From positions 414,295 to 478,294 of the forward strand of contig JAEBDY010000008.1 of the NCBI GenBank assembly GCA_049997955.1: a stretch of DNA of 64,000 nt. The letters are read 5' to 3'. This DNA is from Umezawaea sp049997955 (GTDB lineage: Bacteria > Actinomycetota > Actinomycetes > Mycobacteriales > Pseudonocardiaceae). The notes beneath the pieces were generated by a model. That model was not told the origin of the DNA, did not search any database, and was given only the letters and a program-made list of their open reading frames with translations. Position numbers and translations under genes: made by a program. Positions 8,457 to 16,686 of this stretch are shown one piece after another. The first letter of the stretch is position 1, and each line of letters begins with the position of its first letter.

Positions 8457-9194
8457 ATGACCCGCCGCGGCGACCCGGAGCACGATCACGTGATCACCGC
8501 CCTGGCCACGCACGGACTGGCCTTGATCGACAACGTCACCACTCGCGCGGACTTGCTGCGGCTGGCTCAGTCGATCGCGCTCACGATTCCTCATCGTGAC
8601 AGCGACTCCGACGGTGTCACGACCCTGACCGACCCCGGTGAGGCCGCGGTCCCAAGTGGTTTCGCCGGGTTCAGCGCGAGTGCGTTGACCCCTCACACCG
8701 ACTGCTCCGGCACAGTCAGTCCTCCGGCATTGCTGATGATGAACTGCTCGATGACAGCGACGTCTGGCGGTCAGTGCGTGCTCGTTGACGGCCAGGCTGT
8801 GCACGACCACCTGACAGAGTCCGAACCTGAAGCGATCGGTGCGTTCCGCGCACAGCGATCGGTGCTGTTCGGAGGCGCGAGCGGGCACCTCTGCTCCATC
8901 CTCACCGACGTGGGAGGGGGTCGTGTGGTCCTCCGTCTCCGGTTGGACGAACTTGCGCGGTTCTCGCCCGAGGTGACGCGTTGGCTTCCTGCGCTGCGTA
9001 CGGCGATCGAACGGCATGCTGTCGAGTTCGACTTGGCAGTCGGTCAGGGCTACATCCTCGACAACCACCGCTGGCTGCACGGCAGAACGGCATTCACCGG
9101 GCGGCGCGTCGTGCATCGCATCCATGGCGACCCGCTGCCGGAACTGGGCATCGTCACGGGCTTGCGTTCGACAACCTCACCGGATGCGATGTGA
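8457..9194 (+). CDS. Fe(II)/2-oxoglutarate-dependent oxygenase, TauD/TfdA-like
   Basis: The protein (245 residues from ATG 8457) shows the TauD-type facial triad. TPHTDCSG carries the HxD pair, and a distal His lies in ILDNHRWLHGRTAF, followed by the Arg (TGRRVVHR) that binds 2-oxoglutarate. These enzymes hydroxylate or desaturate small substrates or carrier-bound amino acids in the cytoplasm. An earlier in-frame ATG at 8415 is possible, but a GAGGA stretch sits upstream of 8457. Its stop overlaps the GTG of the next gene by 4 bp, starting a tightly coupled series. The substrate is unknown. Confidence 0.85.
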   Translation: MTRRGDPEHDHVITALATHGLALIDNVTTRADLLRLAQSIALTIPHRDSDSDGVTTLTDPGEAAVPSGFAGFSASALTPHTDCSGTVSPPALLMMNCSMTATSGGQCVLVDGQAVHDHLTESEPEAIGAFRAQRSVLFGGASGHLCSILTDVGGGRVVLRLRLDELARFSPEVTRWLPALRTAIERHAVEFDLAVGQGYILDNHRWLHGRTAFTGRRVVHRIHGDPLPELGIVTGLRSTTSPDAM

Positions 9195-9559
9195 ACGAGG
9201 AAGCAGCGGTTGCCGCTTACCCCGCACTTGCGGGTGTCGTCGCCCTGCGCGAGGCGGGCTGGACGTTCGTGCACCGCAACGTCGTCGACCACATTCCCAC
9301 GACAATCGAGGGCTTCCGGCTGTGGCCCGGAGGCTGGATCGACGCGGTCCGCGTCCTGGGTGACGCGGAGGCGATGGCGCTGCGCACCGACAGTTCCGAA
9401 CCGCCGGGCATCGTCTGGGAGAAGACAGGCACGCTCGCTGACGTCACCGAGGCGTTGCAGACCTTGCCCGACCCCGATCATCTCCTCGCGCCGCGGCTCG
9501 TCCGGGGGACCGGTCCGACCTTGCGAATCACGATGACCTGGAACGGAGTGACACGGTGA
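9191..9559 (+). CDS. Unknown protein of the oxygenase cluster
   Basis: This 122-residue protein from GTG 9191 is of a family I do not recognise. It has mixed alpha/beta character with tryptophans (REAGWTFVHRN, LWPGGWIDAVRVLGD, GIVWEKTG) and ends LRITMTWNG. Its start codon overlaps the oxygenase stop (GTGA) and its stop overlaps the next GTG in the same way, so it is translated as part of one operon. The pattern of short overlaps strongly supports that the frame is real. Confidence 0.65.
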   Translation: MNEEAAVAAYPALAGVVALREAGWTFVHRNVVDHIPTTIEGFRLWPGGWIDAVRVLGDAEAMALRTDSSEPPGIVWEKTGTLADVTEALQTLPDPDHLLAPRLVRGTGPTLRITMTWNGVTR

Positions 9560-10026
9560 CATCAACCCTCACGAATTCGCGTACCGACGAGTTGATCTCG
9601 ACTGGTGTGCGTAGCCGCCTGATCATGCAGTTGGTCACCGAGCACAGCGGCATGACCGGTGACGAGGCCGCTCGGATCGTGACCCAGGCGGTGGCGTTTC
9701 TCAAGACGTGCGTCGACCACCCCGGTCAGCACCTCCGGCCGAGCAGGAAGGTCGACCTCGGATGGCACCAGTTCATCCTGAACACCGTCGACTACGCCGA
9801 GTTCTGCCAGCGTGTGGCGGGGTATTTCATTCACCATGTGCCTGACGAGTTCACCTCTCCGCGTGGCGGGTCCACCGAGACGATGAAGGCTTTGGCCCCT
9901 ACGGTGGAGGCGATGACGGCCTCCGGGTTCGAGGTCAACGCTGAGTTGTGGTCGGTGACGTCAGGCCAGTGCAGCCAGTGCTTCCAGGGGTGCACCAACT
10001 GCGGCCAGGGCGACGACGGCCGGTAG
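9556..10026 (+). CDS. GRDP-like protein with cysteine-rich C-terminal tail
   Basis: In this 156-residue protein the middle (about 70-100) carries the pattern WHQFILNTVDYAEFC and FIHHVP, resembling the helical part of glycine-rich-domain-containing proteins. The last 20 residues switch to a cysteine cluster, CSQCFQGCTNCGQG. Four closely spaced cysteines at a C-terminus could bind a metal or could be the modified end of a ribosomally made peptide; neither is shown by the sequence. It is translationally coupled to the two genes upstream and followed by a kinase-fold gene. Confidence 0.7.
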   Translation: MTSTLTNSRTDELISTGVRSRLIMQLVTEHSGMTGDEAARIVTQAVAFLKTCVDHPGQHLRPSRKVDLGWHQFILNTVDYAEFCQRVAGYFIHHVPDEFTSPRGGSTETMKALAPTVEAMTASGFEVNAELWSVTSGQCSQCFQGCTNCGQGDDGR

Positions 10027-10044
10027 TTCGAAGACGAGGAAACG

Positions 10045-10895
10045 ATGACCACCCGCCATGCCTGGGACGACCTGCCCGCCGGTGCCAAACAAGCAGTGGA
10101 GGACCGCATCGGGCAGGTGTTGAAGACCGAATCGACTCCGGGTGGCCGCAACTCTGAATTGTCGGAGACCCTGTGGACCGACCACGGCCCCGTCTTCTGC
10201 AAGGGGATCTCGACGGACTCCCCCATCTCGTACATGCACCGGAACGAGATCGCGGTGAACCCGTTCCTACCCGCCGCCTGCTGTGGCGTGTCGAGACCGC
10301 AGGGTGGCTGCTGCTCGGGTACGAGCACCTGTCCGGGCGGCACGCCGACCTCTCCTCCGGTTCCGAAGACCTTCCTCTCGTAGCTGAGGTCGTGACGAGG
10401 ATCGGGGAGGTAGTTGATCTCCCGACGTCAGGTGTTCAGCGCTCAATGGGCGACCGATGGGGGCACGCATTGACGCGGGAACTCACCTCGTCACCCTTCA
10501 CCACGTCGGATCCTTGGTGCGCTTCCAACGCTGGTCTCCTCCTGGAGTTGGCAAACCGAGCACCGTCCTACATGGGCGGAAGCAGCCTCATCCACTCGGA
10601 TTTGAACCCCACCAACATTGTGGTGTCCGATCGCGCACAGGTCGTCGACTGGGCGTGGTGGCAGATCGGCGCGTCGTGGTTCGACCCGGCATACCTGGTC
10701 ATCCGCCTCATCGCTGAGGGCCACGCCCCAGAATCAGCGGAGAACTGGGCACAGCAATTCGACGGCTTCACGCAGGCCCCGTCCGAGGCGATCACCGCGT
10801 TCGCTGCTTCCACGGTCTGCCTGTGGGAGCGAAGGTTCCCCCGCACCGCGGCCACACAGGCTGCTCGCCGGTGGGTGCGCTACCGCATTCCGTGA
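10045..10895 (+). pseudogene. Phosphotransferase (APH/choline-kinase fold), frameshifted
   Basis: Two frames must be joined. ATG 10045 reads to about 10265 (...EIAVNPFLP), then the reading moves to the next frame (TRRLLWRVETAGWLLLGYEH...) and continues to the stop at 10895. The second part has the catalytic loop LIHSDLNPTN and the metal-binding VVDWAWW of aminoglycoside/choline phosphotransferases. A few residues also seem to be missing at the junction, consistent with a small deletion in a GCC/CCG-rich run. Unless the break is a sequencing error, the kinase is inactive. It closes the NUDIX/oxygenase cluster. Confidence 0.78.
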
Positions 10896-10960
10896 CCGGC
10901 GTCAGCCTCGACGGTTGACGTGGTGGTGTGCCGAGTCGTGGTCGAGGGCAGGATGGTCGG

Positions 10961-11470
10961 GTGCTGATCGTGCGTGCCACCAAGAAGCTGCTGCGGCTGG
11001 CGGGTCCATCTACTGCGCGTGACGACGATCGGGGTACGACGGCGCTGGGCCCGTGGTACGCCACGGTCTTGTTCTGGCGGCCGAGGGTCGTGTTGCTGGT
11101 CAACGAGGCGACGTTGCTGCCCGTACTGCTGCCGTTGGCGCCCGCAGCGACTCTGACCAGCAGGATTGCCGAGCAGATCAGCACGGTGCTGACCGCCCAC
11201 GACGCGCCTGCCACGATCATCGAGGAAGAACGGCGGCACATGCAGACCGCTGAGCTGGGTGTCACGGCGAACCGCAGCGTCGTGGGTGTCATGATCGACT
11301 TCGCGCGCCTCGCGGAGATCCACCACGAGGAAGATCCCACCGTAGACCTCGAGACGCTCGCGGTCCGGCTGGCCGCGACCCCCTGCAGCCCGCTGTACCG
11401 CAGAAACATCAGTCCGGATCGTGAACTCGCCGCCACGGTGCAGGCAATGACGACCTTCCCAGCCGAGTAG
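10961..11470 (+). CDS. DUF6933 domain-containing protein
   Basis: The protein begins VLIVRATKKLLRLAG and continues GPWYATVLFWRPRVVLLVNE, which is the DUF6933 pattern of small actinobacterial proteins of unknown function. I choose GTG 10961 (169 residues) because the domain begins there, although the frame is open slightly upstream. It sits between the broken kinase and the excisionase-like gene inside the putative integrated element. Confidence 0.75.
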   Translation: MLIVRATKKLLRLAGPSTARDDDRGTTALGPWYATVLFWRPRVVLLVNEATLLPVLLPLAPAATLTSRIAEQISTVLTAHDAPATIIEEERRHMQTAELGVTANRSVVGVMIDFARLAEIHHEEDPTVDLETLAVRLAATPCSPLYRRNISPDRELAATVQAMTTFPAE

Positions 11471-11561
11471 TTGGCGAAAAACTTGGCCGTTGCGTGTCCC
11501 CCAAGGGGTCAAATTTCGGAGTTCAGGGGTGTCGACCCAGACCACACTCCTGGAGGACCGC

Positions 11562-11816
11562 ATGACCCGACCGGATACGAGCACCCATCGCCTGCTGTAC
11601 ACCCCCGCTGAAGCGGCAACGCTGCTGGCTGTCCGTGAGTCGTGGCTGCGGCGAAAGGCTGGCCTTCGGGAGATCCCACGTACCTTCGTGGGCAAGCACC
11701 TTCGGTTCTCCGATGCCGATCTGCGGTCGATCGCGGAGTCCGGCGCTCGTGCGCCTCGAACTCGTGATGGTCGCATGAGGACTACACCCCGGCGCACCAA
11801 GTCCTCTTCGGACTGA
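11562..11816 (+). CDS. xis: Excisionase-like MerR-type HTH protein
   Basis: The 84-residue basic protein has a winged-helix DNA-binding motif: LLYTPAEAATLLAVRESWLR, then a recognition helix and IPRTFVGKHLRFSDADL. This is the standard layout of recombination directionality factors placed just upstream of integrases. ATG 11562 is chosen for a strong GGAGG at 11552-11556. It is followed about 100 bp later by the tyrosine recombinase and probably biases that enzyme toward excision. Confidence 0.8.
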   Translation: MTRPDTSTHRLLYTPAEAATLLAVRESWLRRKAGLREIPRTFVGKHLRFSDADLRSIAESGARAPRTRDGRMRTTPRRTKSSSD

Positions 11817-11919
11817 CAGAAGTTCTTGTACTGCAATGCTTGCGCTTCTACGCGTATGGAGCGTTCATGCATCTGTCACGCCCGTGACCCCCACACCACA
11901 AACCGAGAAGGGCTCCCAC

Positions 11920-13107
11920 ATGGCCTGGGCGGAGCAGTCTGGAAGCAACCACTGGCGCGTACGATTCCGCCGTGACGACGGCTCGATCGGCTCCATACCT
12001 GGCTTCCACAGCCAGAAGGCCGCCAAAGACCATGCCGCCGATCTGGAGTCGGACCAGCGGCGCGGCACCTGGCTCGATCCCACTGGAGGCCGCACCACGC
12101 TCGACGAGTGGCTGGCCGAGTGGCTCGAAGCTCTCGACGTCGATATCCGCACGGAAGACAACTACCGGGGCATGCTGCGCAACCACATTCGGCCTCGGTG
12201 GGGCGACACCGCGCTGGCCGACATCACCAATCTCAAAGTTCAGGCGTGGGCCAAGCAGCTGCGGGCCACGAAGCTCGCTCCGACCACCGTCGCCGGGTTC
12301 GTGAAGTTGCTGTCACAGATCCTCACCGATGCTGCCGAGGAGAAGCTGATTACTGCCAATCCGATCCAACTTCGCAGGCGTGGACGTCGCAACCATGCCG
12401 CCCGCGTGCCCGAGAAGGTCTGGGCGGATCCAGCCGAGGTGCTGCGCGTCGCTGATCAGATCGCTGCTTGTTACGACCCCGGCGCGGCCGTGCTGGTGGT
12501 CACCGCAGCCTGGACTGGTGCGCGCTGGGGCGAGTTGACTGGCTTGCAACGCCATAACCTGCATCTGTTCGACGACGACACCGGGGTCATGATCGTGGAC
12601 CCGCAGAATGGCGCGCTGCACGAGTCGGCAGGCGGCAAGTTGTGGCTTAGCCCACCGAAGACGGAGGCGTCGGTCCGTACCATCGCGCTCGTCCCGTCCA
12701 CGGTCCGGCTCTTGCGAGCGCACCTGGGCTCTCACCACCACGCGCATGTGTTCACCAGTCCTGGAGACCACCTGCATCGCCGCAGCAACTTCAGCCGCCG
12801 TGCCATGCGCCCCGCCGCCGACGGGAACCTCCAGGGGGTCCAACCAGTCCTGCGACTGCATCCGGTCAAGCCCGGCCTGACTTTTCACGGCCCTCGGCAT
12901 AGCCACAAGACGTGGATGATCGCCGACGGCATTCCCGAGATCGCCCAGTCACTTCGGCTCGGCCACATCCTCAGAGACCCCGTCCAGCGCACCTACTCCC
13001 ACGTCGCGCCGGAAGTCACCGTTCGGCTTCTTCAGTGCCTGCAAGATCGGTGGGACAAGGCGATCGCCGACGTCGGTGACAGCACATGGCGTAGGGCCGC
13101 CCAGTAG
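11920..13107 (+). CDS. int: Tyrosine-type site-specific integrase
   Basis: The integrase has 395 residues from ATG 11920, with AGAAGG just upstream. The N-terminal arm-binding domain (about 1-55) is followed by a SAM-like core-binding domain (about 60-150) and a catalytic domain. All catalytic positions are visible: Arg in TGARWGELTGL, Lys in SPPKTEASVRTIAL, HxxR in FHGPRHSHKTWM, His in RLGHILRD and the nucleophile Tyr in RTYSHVAPE. It points at the 3' end of tRNA-Ala(GGC), 276 bp away, which is the classic position for an element that uses a tRNA gene as attB. Confidence 0.92.
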   Translation: MAWAEQSGSNHWRVRFRRDDGSIGSIPGFHSQKAAKDHAADLESDQRRGTWLDPTGGRTTLDEWLAEWLEALDVDIRTEDNYRGMLRNHIRPRWGDTALADITNLKVQAWAKQLRATKLAPTTVAGFVKLLSQILTDAAEEKLITANPIQLRRRGRRNHAARVPEKVWADPAEVLRVADQIAACYDPGAAVLVVTAAWTGARWGELTGLQRHNLHLFDDDTGVMIVDPQNGALHESAGGKLWLSPPKTEASVRTIALVPSTVRLLRAHLGSHHHAHVFTSPGDHLHRRSNFSRRAMRPAADGNLQGVQPVLRLHPVKPGLTFHGPRHSHKTWMIADGIPEIAQSLRLGHILRDPVQRTYSHVAPEVTVRLLQCLQDRWDKAIADVGDSTWRRAAQ

Positions 13108-13325
13108 CCCTGACACCGCGGTACAACCCACGCTGACACGGGATCCGGTACCCAAACCAGCGTGACCGGGGTTAGCGGGGCGCGAAGAGTCGCGGTGATG
13201 GACGATCCGACAGGGTGAACAGTTCTGGAGCAATGTGGTTGACCCTGTTTCGGGTCATTCCAGGCCGTGCTCCAGATTTGCTCCAGTTGCGGAGCCGCAG
13301 TCCACAGTAGACGAACAGACAAGAT

Positions 13326-13360
13326 CGCCCGCTGACCAAGTTATCCCAGGTCAGCGGGCG
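13326..13360. terminator. Hairpin between integrase and tRNA-Ala
   Basis: A perfect 12-bp stem (CGCCCGCTGACC at 13326-13337 with its complement at 13349-13360) and an 11-nt loop lie between the convergent integrase and tRNA genes. No long T-run follows on either strand, so it may end either transcript inefficiently. Confidence 0.6.
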
Positions 13361-13382
13361 ATTCATGTTTTGTATCAAATTG

Positions 13383-13455
13383 TGGAGCTGAGGGGACTCG
13401 AACCCCTGACCCTCACACTGCCAGTGTGATGCGCTACCAGCTGCGCCACAGCCCC
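13383..13455 (-). tRNA. tRNA-Ala (anticodon GGC)
   Basis: Read on the minus strand, the 73-nt gene folds as a cloverleaf: acceptor GGGGCTG with CAGCTCC, anticodon loop CTGGCAG giving GGC, and T-arm GGTTCGAGTCC. The discriminator is A and the CCA end is not encoded. Its 3' end faces the integrase, so the T-arm/acceptor half probably contains the attachment core. Confidence 0.97.
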
Positions 13456-13620
13456 GTGCTTTCACGTTTCCCGGCGGTAGCCCGCCGTTGTCGTGTGTAC
13501 ATACCGTACAACATCGTCCCCATCGAATAGAAATCGGGGGTCCTCGTGCCGTGTTCGTGCTGTTGGAGAGGCCCGTCGACCGGCCCGTGGGACAGCAGGG
13601 CCGGTCGGCGGTGGTCGATC

Positions 13621-14421
13621 TCAGCCCTTGAGGAGGTCGGAGATCCAGTTCTCGTTGTCGATGCTGATGAGCTTGTCGCCCACGGCCACCGACGGGGTGC
13701 CTTGGAAGCCCCTGCTGCCGTCGCTGCGCTCCGCCTGGAGGTGAGGGGTGGCGTCCGCCTTGTCCAGGTCCGCTTCCAGGGCCTGGTGGTGGGTGCCGCT
13801 CTCCACACACGTCTTGAAGGTGTCGCCGGTGATGCCCAGGTCGGTGCCCAGTTGGACCAGCTGGGCGACCGTGTAGCCGGGGCCGTTCTCCTCCGGCTGC
13901 TTGCTGTAGAGGGAGTCGTGGTACTCCGTGAACTTGCCCGCGTCGGCCGCGCACACCGCCGCGTTGGCGCTGTCGCGGGAGTAGCCCTCGGGGTCCGACA
14001 GGCGGACCAGGAGGGGCAGCAGGTGGTAGCGGACCTTGATGTCGCCCGCTTCCACGCGCTGGCGCAGCTGGTCGCCGTACCTCTCCTCGAAGGTGCCGCA
14101 GACCGGGCACAGGAAGTCCTCGTACACGTCCACGGTGACCTTGGCGGTGTCCTTGCCCACCAGCACCGTCGCGTCGGGCTGCCGCTGCACGGGCACCGAG
14201 ACGGACTTGAGGTCCGGTGCGGGGGTGAGGGCTTCCGGTGTGGACGGTTTGTTCAACAGCACCGCGCCGATGACGCCCGCGGCCAACACCACCACGACGA
14301 CCACACCGATGAGGATCTTGTTGCGGTCGGACGAGCCGGACGAACCCCGTGCCGAGGCCACCGACTTCGCCGCCATCTGCTGCTGCTTCTTCTTGCGAGC
14401 GTTCCGCTCCGCGCCACCCAC
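13621..14421 (-). CDS. Membrane-anchored DsbA-like thioredoxin-fold protein
   Basis: From GTG 14421 the 266-residue protein has a basic cytoplasmic start (NARKKKQQQ), one membrane segment (about 38-60, KILIGVVVVVVLAAGVIGAV) and an extracytoplasmic DsbA/thioredoxin_4 domain. The active site is CPVC in YEDFLCPVCGTFEERYG, and the C-terminal part contains the cis-proline loop GFQGTPSVAV. Proteins of this type make or rearrange disulfides in exported proteins. Additional cysteines (AAVCAADAG and KTCVESG) form a likely second pair. It reads toward the tRNA and follows the MFS gene in the same direction. Confidence 0.88.
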   Translation of the reverse strand: MGGAERNARKKKQQQMAAKSVASARGSSGSSDRNKILIGVVVVVVLAAGVIGAVLLNKPSTPEALTPAPDLKSVSVPVQRQPDATVLVGKDTAKVTVDVYEDFLCPVCGTFEERYGDQLRQRVEAGDIKVRYHLLPLLVRLSDPEGYSRDSANAAVCAADAGKFTEYHDSLYSKQPEENGPGYTVAQLVQLGTDLGITGDTFKTCVESGTHHQALEADLDKADATPHLQAERSDGSRGFQGTPSVAVGDKLISIDNENWISDLLKG

Positions 14422-14494
14422 GTCGTTCGCGTCCTTCCGAGTACGCCAGCTCAACCAGCAGGCTAGCGGCGAAGACTGAGCGGAACCTGAGCGC

Positions 14495-15802
14495 CTACGC
14501 GTCCGGCTGGCGGGGACGGCCTCCGACGCGTTCGCCGGTGGGCAGTTCGGGGCCCTCGTCGAGTTGGCCGCATTCGCCCGCGACCGACTTGCCGACGCCG
14601 GCACCGTCGTCCTCCGCCGGGAGGGTTTCCTGGGCCACGAGCCAGAAGCCGAGGGCGATCACCATGATGACGCCGGTCACGGTGAAGGCGACCTGGTAGG
14701 AGAAGTGGTCGACGAGCACGCCCGCGAGCAGCGGGCCGATGATGGCGCCGAGGTCGGTGACCATCTGGAACGCGGCCAGCACGGGCCCGCCCTTGGCGTT
14801 CGAGCCGATGACGTCGGCGACGACGGCGTTCTGCGGCGGGTTGAGCAGGCCCGCGCCGACGCCTGCCACGAGCGAGGTGATCATGAACAGGGTCACGGTG
14901 CCGCTGAAGCCCATGCCGACCGTGCCGACGGCGGACACGGCGAGGCCTGCGATGGCCATGGGTTTGCGGCCGATGCTGTCGGAGAGCTTGCCGGACAGCA
15001 TCAGCACGGCGGCGTTGCCGACCGCGAACACGGACAGGGAGATGCCCGCCACGGCGGGGCTGCCGTGCAGCGCCTCCACGACGAACAGCGGCACCAGGGA
15101 GATGCGCAGGCCGAACACCGCCCAGCCGTTGGCGAAGCCCGAGGCGAGCGAGGCGCGGTAGGCGGCGAAGCGGACCGCGTCGCGCACGGCCATGGTCGGC
15201 TGCGACTTGTTCTGGTCGAGTGCGGCGAGCGTGGAGCGGCGGAGGAACAGCCAGACGAACAGGGCGGCGATGAACAGCGCCACGGCGTAGGCGACGAACG
15301 GGGTCTGGATCGAGAAGCCGACCAGGCCCGCGCCGACGATCGGGCCCGCGATGTTGCCGAGCAGGAAGCCGGTGGCCCACAGGCCGGAGGCGCGGCCGCG
15401 CAGCGACGGCGGGGTCAGCCGGATGAGCAGGCCGACCGCCGCGACGGTGAACATGGTGGAGCCGACACCCGCGATCGAGCGGAACACGATCAGCTGCCAG
15501 AAGTGGGTCGCGAACCCGCACGCGCCGGTGGCCAGCGCGACGATGACGATGCCCCAGATGTAGGTCTGCGTCTCGCCGAAGCGTGCGACCAGCCGCCCGC
15601 TGACCGGCGCGAACAACAGCCTGACCAGCGCGAACGCGCTGACGACGGCCGACACGGCCGTGGTGCCCACGTTGAAGCTGGCCGCGTACATGGGCAGCAC
15701 CGGGGCGACGATCCCGAAGCCGATGGCGATGATGAAGCTCGCCACGACGAGCACCCACACCTCACTGGGAAGTCGGGGTTTGACGACAGCGATCCCCTGC
15801 AC
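14495..15802 (-). CDS. MFS transporter, probable drug efflux (12-TM type)
   Basis: The 435-residue protein shows repeated hydrophobic segments and MFS signatures, such as the loop GRLVARFGETQTY after TM2 and RSIAGVGSTMFTVAA in TM4. The C-terminal tail is acidic and cytoplasmic. The start is GTG 15802. Proton-driven export of a drug or metabolite is the general role of this family; the substrate is not evident. A 15-bp palindrome 20 bp upstream of the start suggests control by a MarR-like repressor. Confidence 0.85.
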   Translation of the reverse strand: MQGIAVVKPRLPSEVWVLVVASFIIAIGFGIVAPVLPMYAASFNVGTTAVSAVVSAFALVRLLFAPVSGRLVARFGETQTYIWGIVIVALATGACGFATHFWQLIVFRSIAGVGSTMFTVAAVGLLIRLTPPSLRGRASGLWATGFLLGNIAGPIVGAGLVGFSIQTPFVAYAVALFIAALFVWLFLRRSTLAALDQNKSQPTMAVRDAVRFAAYRASLASGFANGWAVFGLRISLVPLFVVEALHGSPAVAGISLSVFAVGNAAVLMLSGKLSDSIGRKPMAIAGLAVSAVGTVGMGFSGTVTLFMITSLVAGVGAGLLNPPQNAVVADVIGSNAKGGPVLAAFQMVTDLGAIIGPLLAGVLVDHFSYQVAFTVTGVIMVIALGFWLVAQETLPAEDDGAGVGKSVAGECGQLDEGPELPTGERVGGRPRQPDA

Positions 15803-15821
15803 GCACGGCCTCCCAGCATCG

Positions 15822-15836
15822 TTTAGCTGTGCTAAA
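15822..15836. promoter_or_regulatory. Palindromic operator candidate upstream of MFS gene
   Basis: TTTAGC-tgt-GCTAAA forms a perfect 6-bp inverted repeat 20 bp before the MFS start codon. The TTAGC/GCTAA arms with a short spacer resemble MarR-family sites. No MarR gene lies adjacent. Confidence 0.5.
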
Positions 15837-15860
15837 GATATAGGTCCGCGGGGGGAAATC

Positions 15861-16682
15861 TCAATCCAGCAGCTCGTCGACCCTGCGGGCGTAGGCCGTC
15901 ACCGGGTACCCGATGTCGAAACCGCACGCCTCCGCGAACCGCTCACCGGCCCCGCCCTCCTCCACGTGCGCGACCACGAGCAGCGCTCCCGCGGACCGCA
16001 GCGCGGCCACGGTGGCCGCCACCAGGTCCGCCCCGAGCCCCCGTCGACGCCGGGCGGGCAGCACCACGACCTGCTCCACCAGCCCCACCCCGCGTTCGGC
16101 GAACCCGCCCGCGAACCCGACGAGCCGCTCGCCGTCGTCGATGACCAGCTGCACGCAGCGCGGGTCGTCCCACCGCTGCCCCAGGTGCCGCACCAGCCGC
16201 TGCTGGCCGCTCATCCGCAGGCCCAGTTCGTCGGCCACGAGCCCGCCGATGTGCTCCAGGTCGGTGTCCCGCGCGGGTCGCACGCGGGGCGAGACGTCGA
16301 ACCGGCCGCGGTGCACGACGGCGATCGACTCCTCGACGGCGTACCAGCCGGCGTCGTCCGCGATGCCCTCGATCTCGGCCACGGTCGTCGGCGAGGCGTA
16401 CACCACGGCCTCCGCGCGGCCGATGTCGGCGAACGTCTGCTCCAGCCGCATCAGCGCGCCCGCGACCTCCGCCGACGACCCGTCGAGGGCGCAGGCGAAG
16501 TTGCCGGAGGGGAACGGGTTGTCGCGGTTGACGACGACCGTGGCGCAGCCGACCTTCCCCACCTTGCCGTAGCGGACCGCGCCGGACGCGACCCTGGCCG
16601 CCTCCACCAGTCCGGCCAGCTCACGGGCCCGGTAGGGGTCGAGCAGGTCGGGGTCGTCGGGGTCGTGCAGCGGGTCAACCAC
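15861..16682 (-). CDS. GNAT-family N-acetyltransferase
   Basis: The 273-residue protein has a divergent N-terminal half (about 1-140, related to acetyltransferase folds) and a C-terminal GNAT domain. The acetyl-CoA loop appears as VVVLPARRRRGLGADLVAA (motif A, about 220-240), followed by LRSAGALLVVAHVEEGG and a final FAEACGFDIGY. It likely acetylates an amine of unknown identity. It lies just downstream of the glycosyltransferase gene and probably belongs to the same transcript. Confidence 0.83.
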   Translation of the reverse strand: MVDPLHDPDDPDLLDPYRARELAGLVEAARVASGAVRYGKVGKVGCATVVVNRDNPFPSGNFACALDGSSAEVAGALMRLEQTFADIGRAEAVVYASPTTVAEIEGIADDAGWYAVEESIAVVHRGRFDVSPRVRPARDTDLEHIGGLVADELGLRMSGQQRLVRHLGQRWDDPRCVQLVIDDGERLVGFAGGFAERGVGLVEQVVVLPARRRRGLGADLVAATVAALRSAGALLVVAHVEEGGAGERFAEACGFDIGYPVTAYARRVDELLD

Positions 16683-16686
16683 CTGG

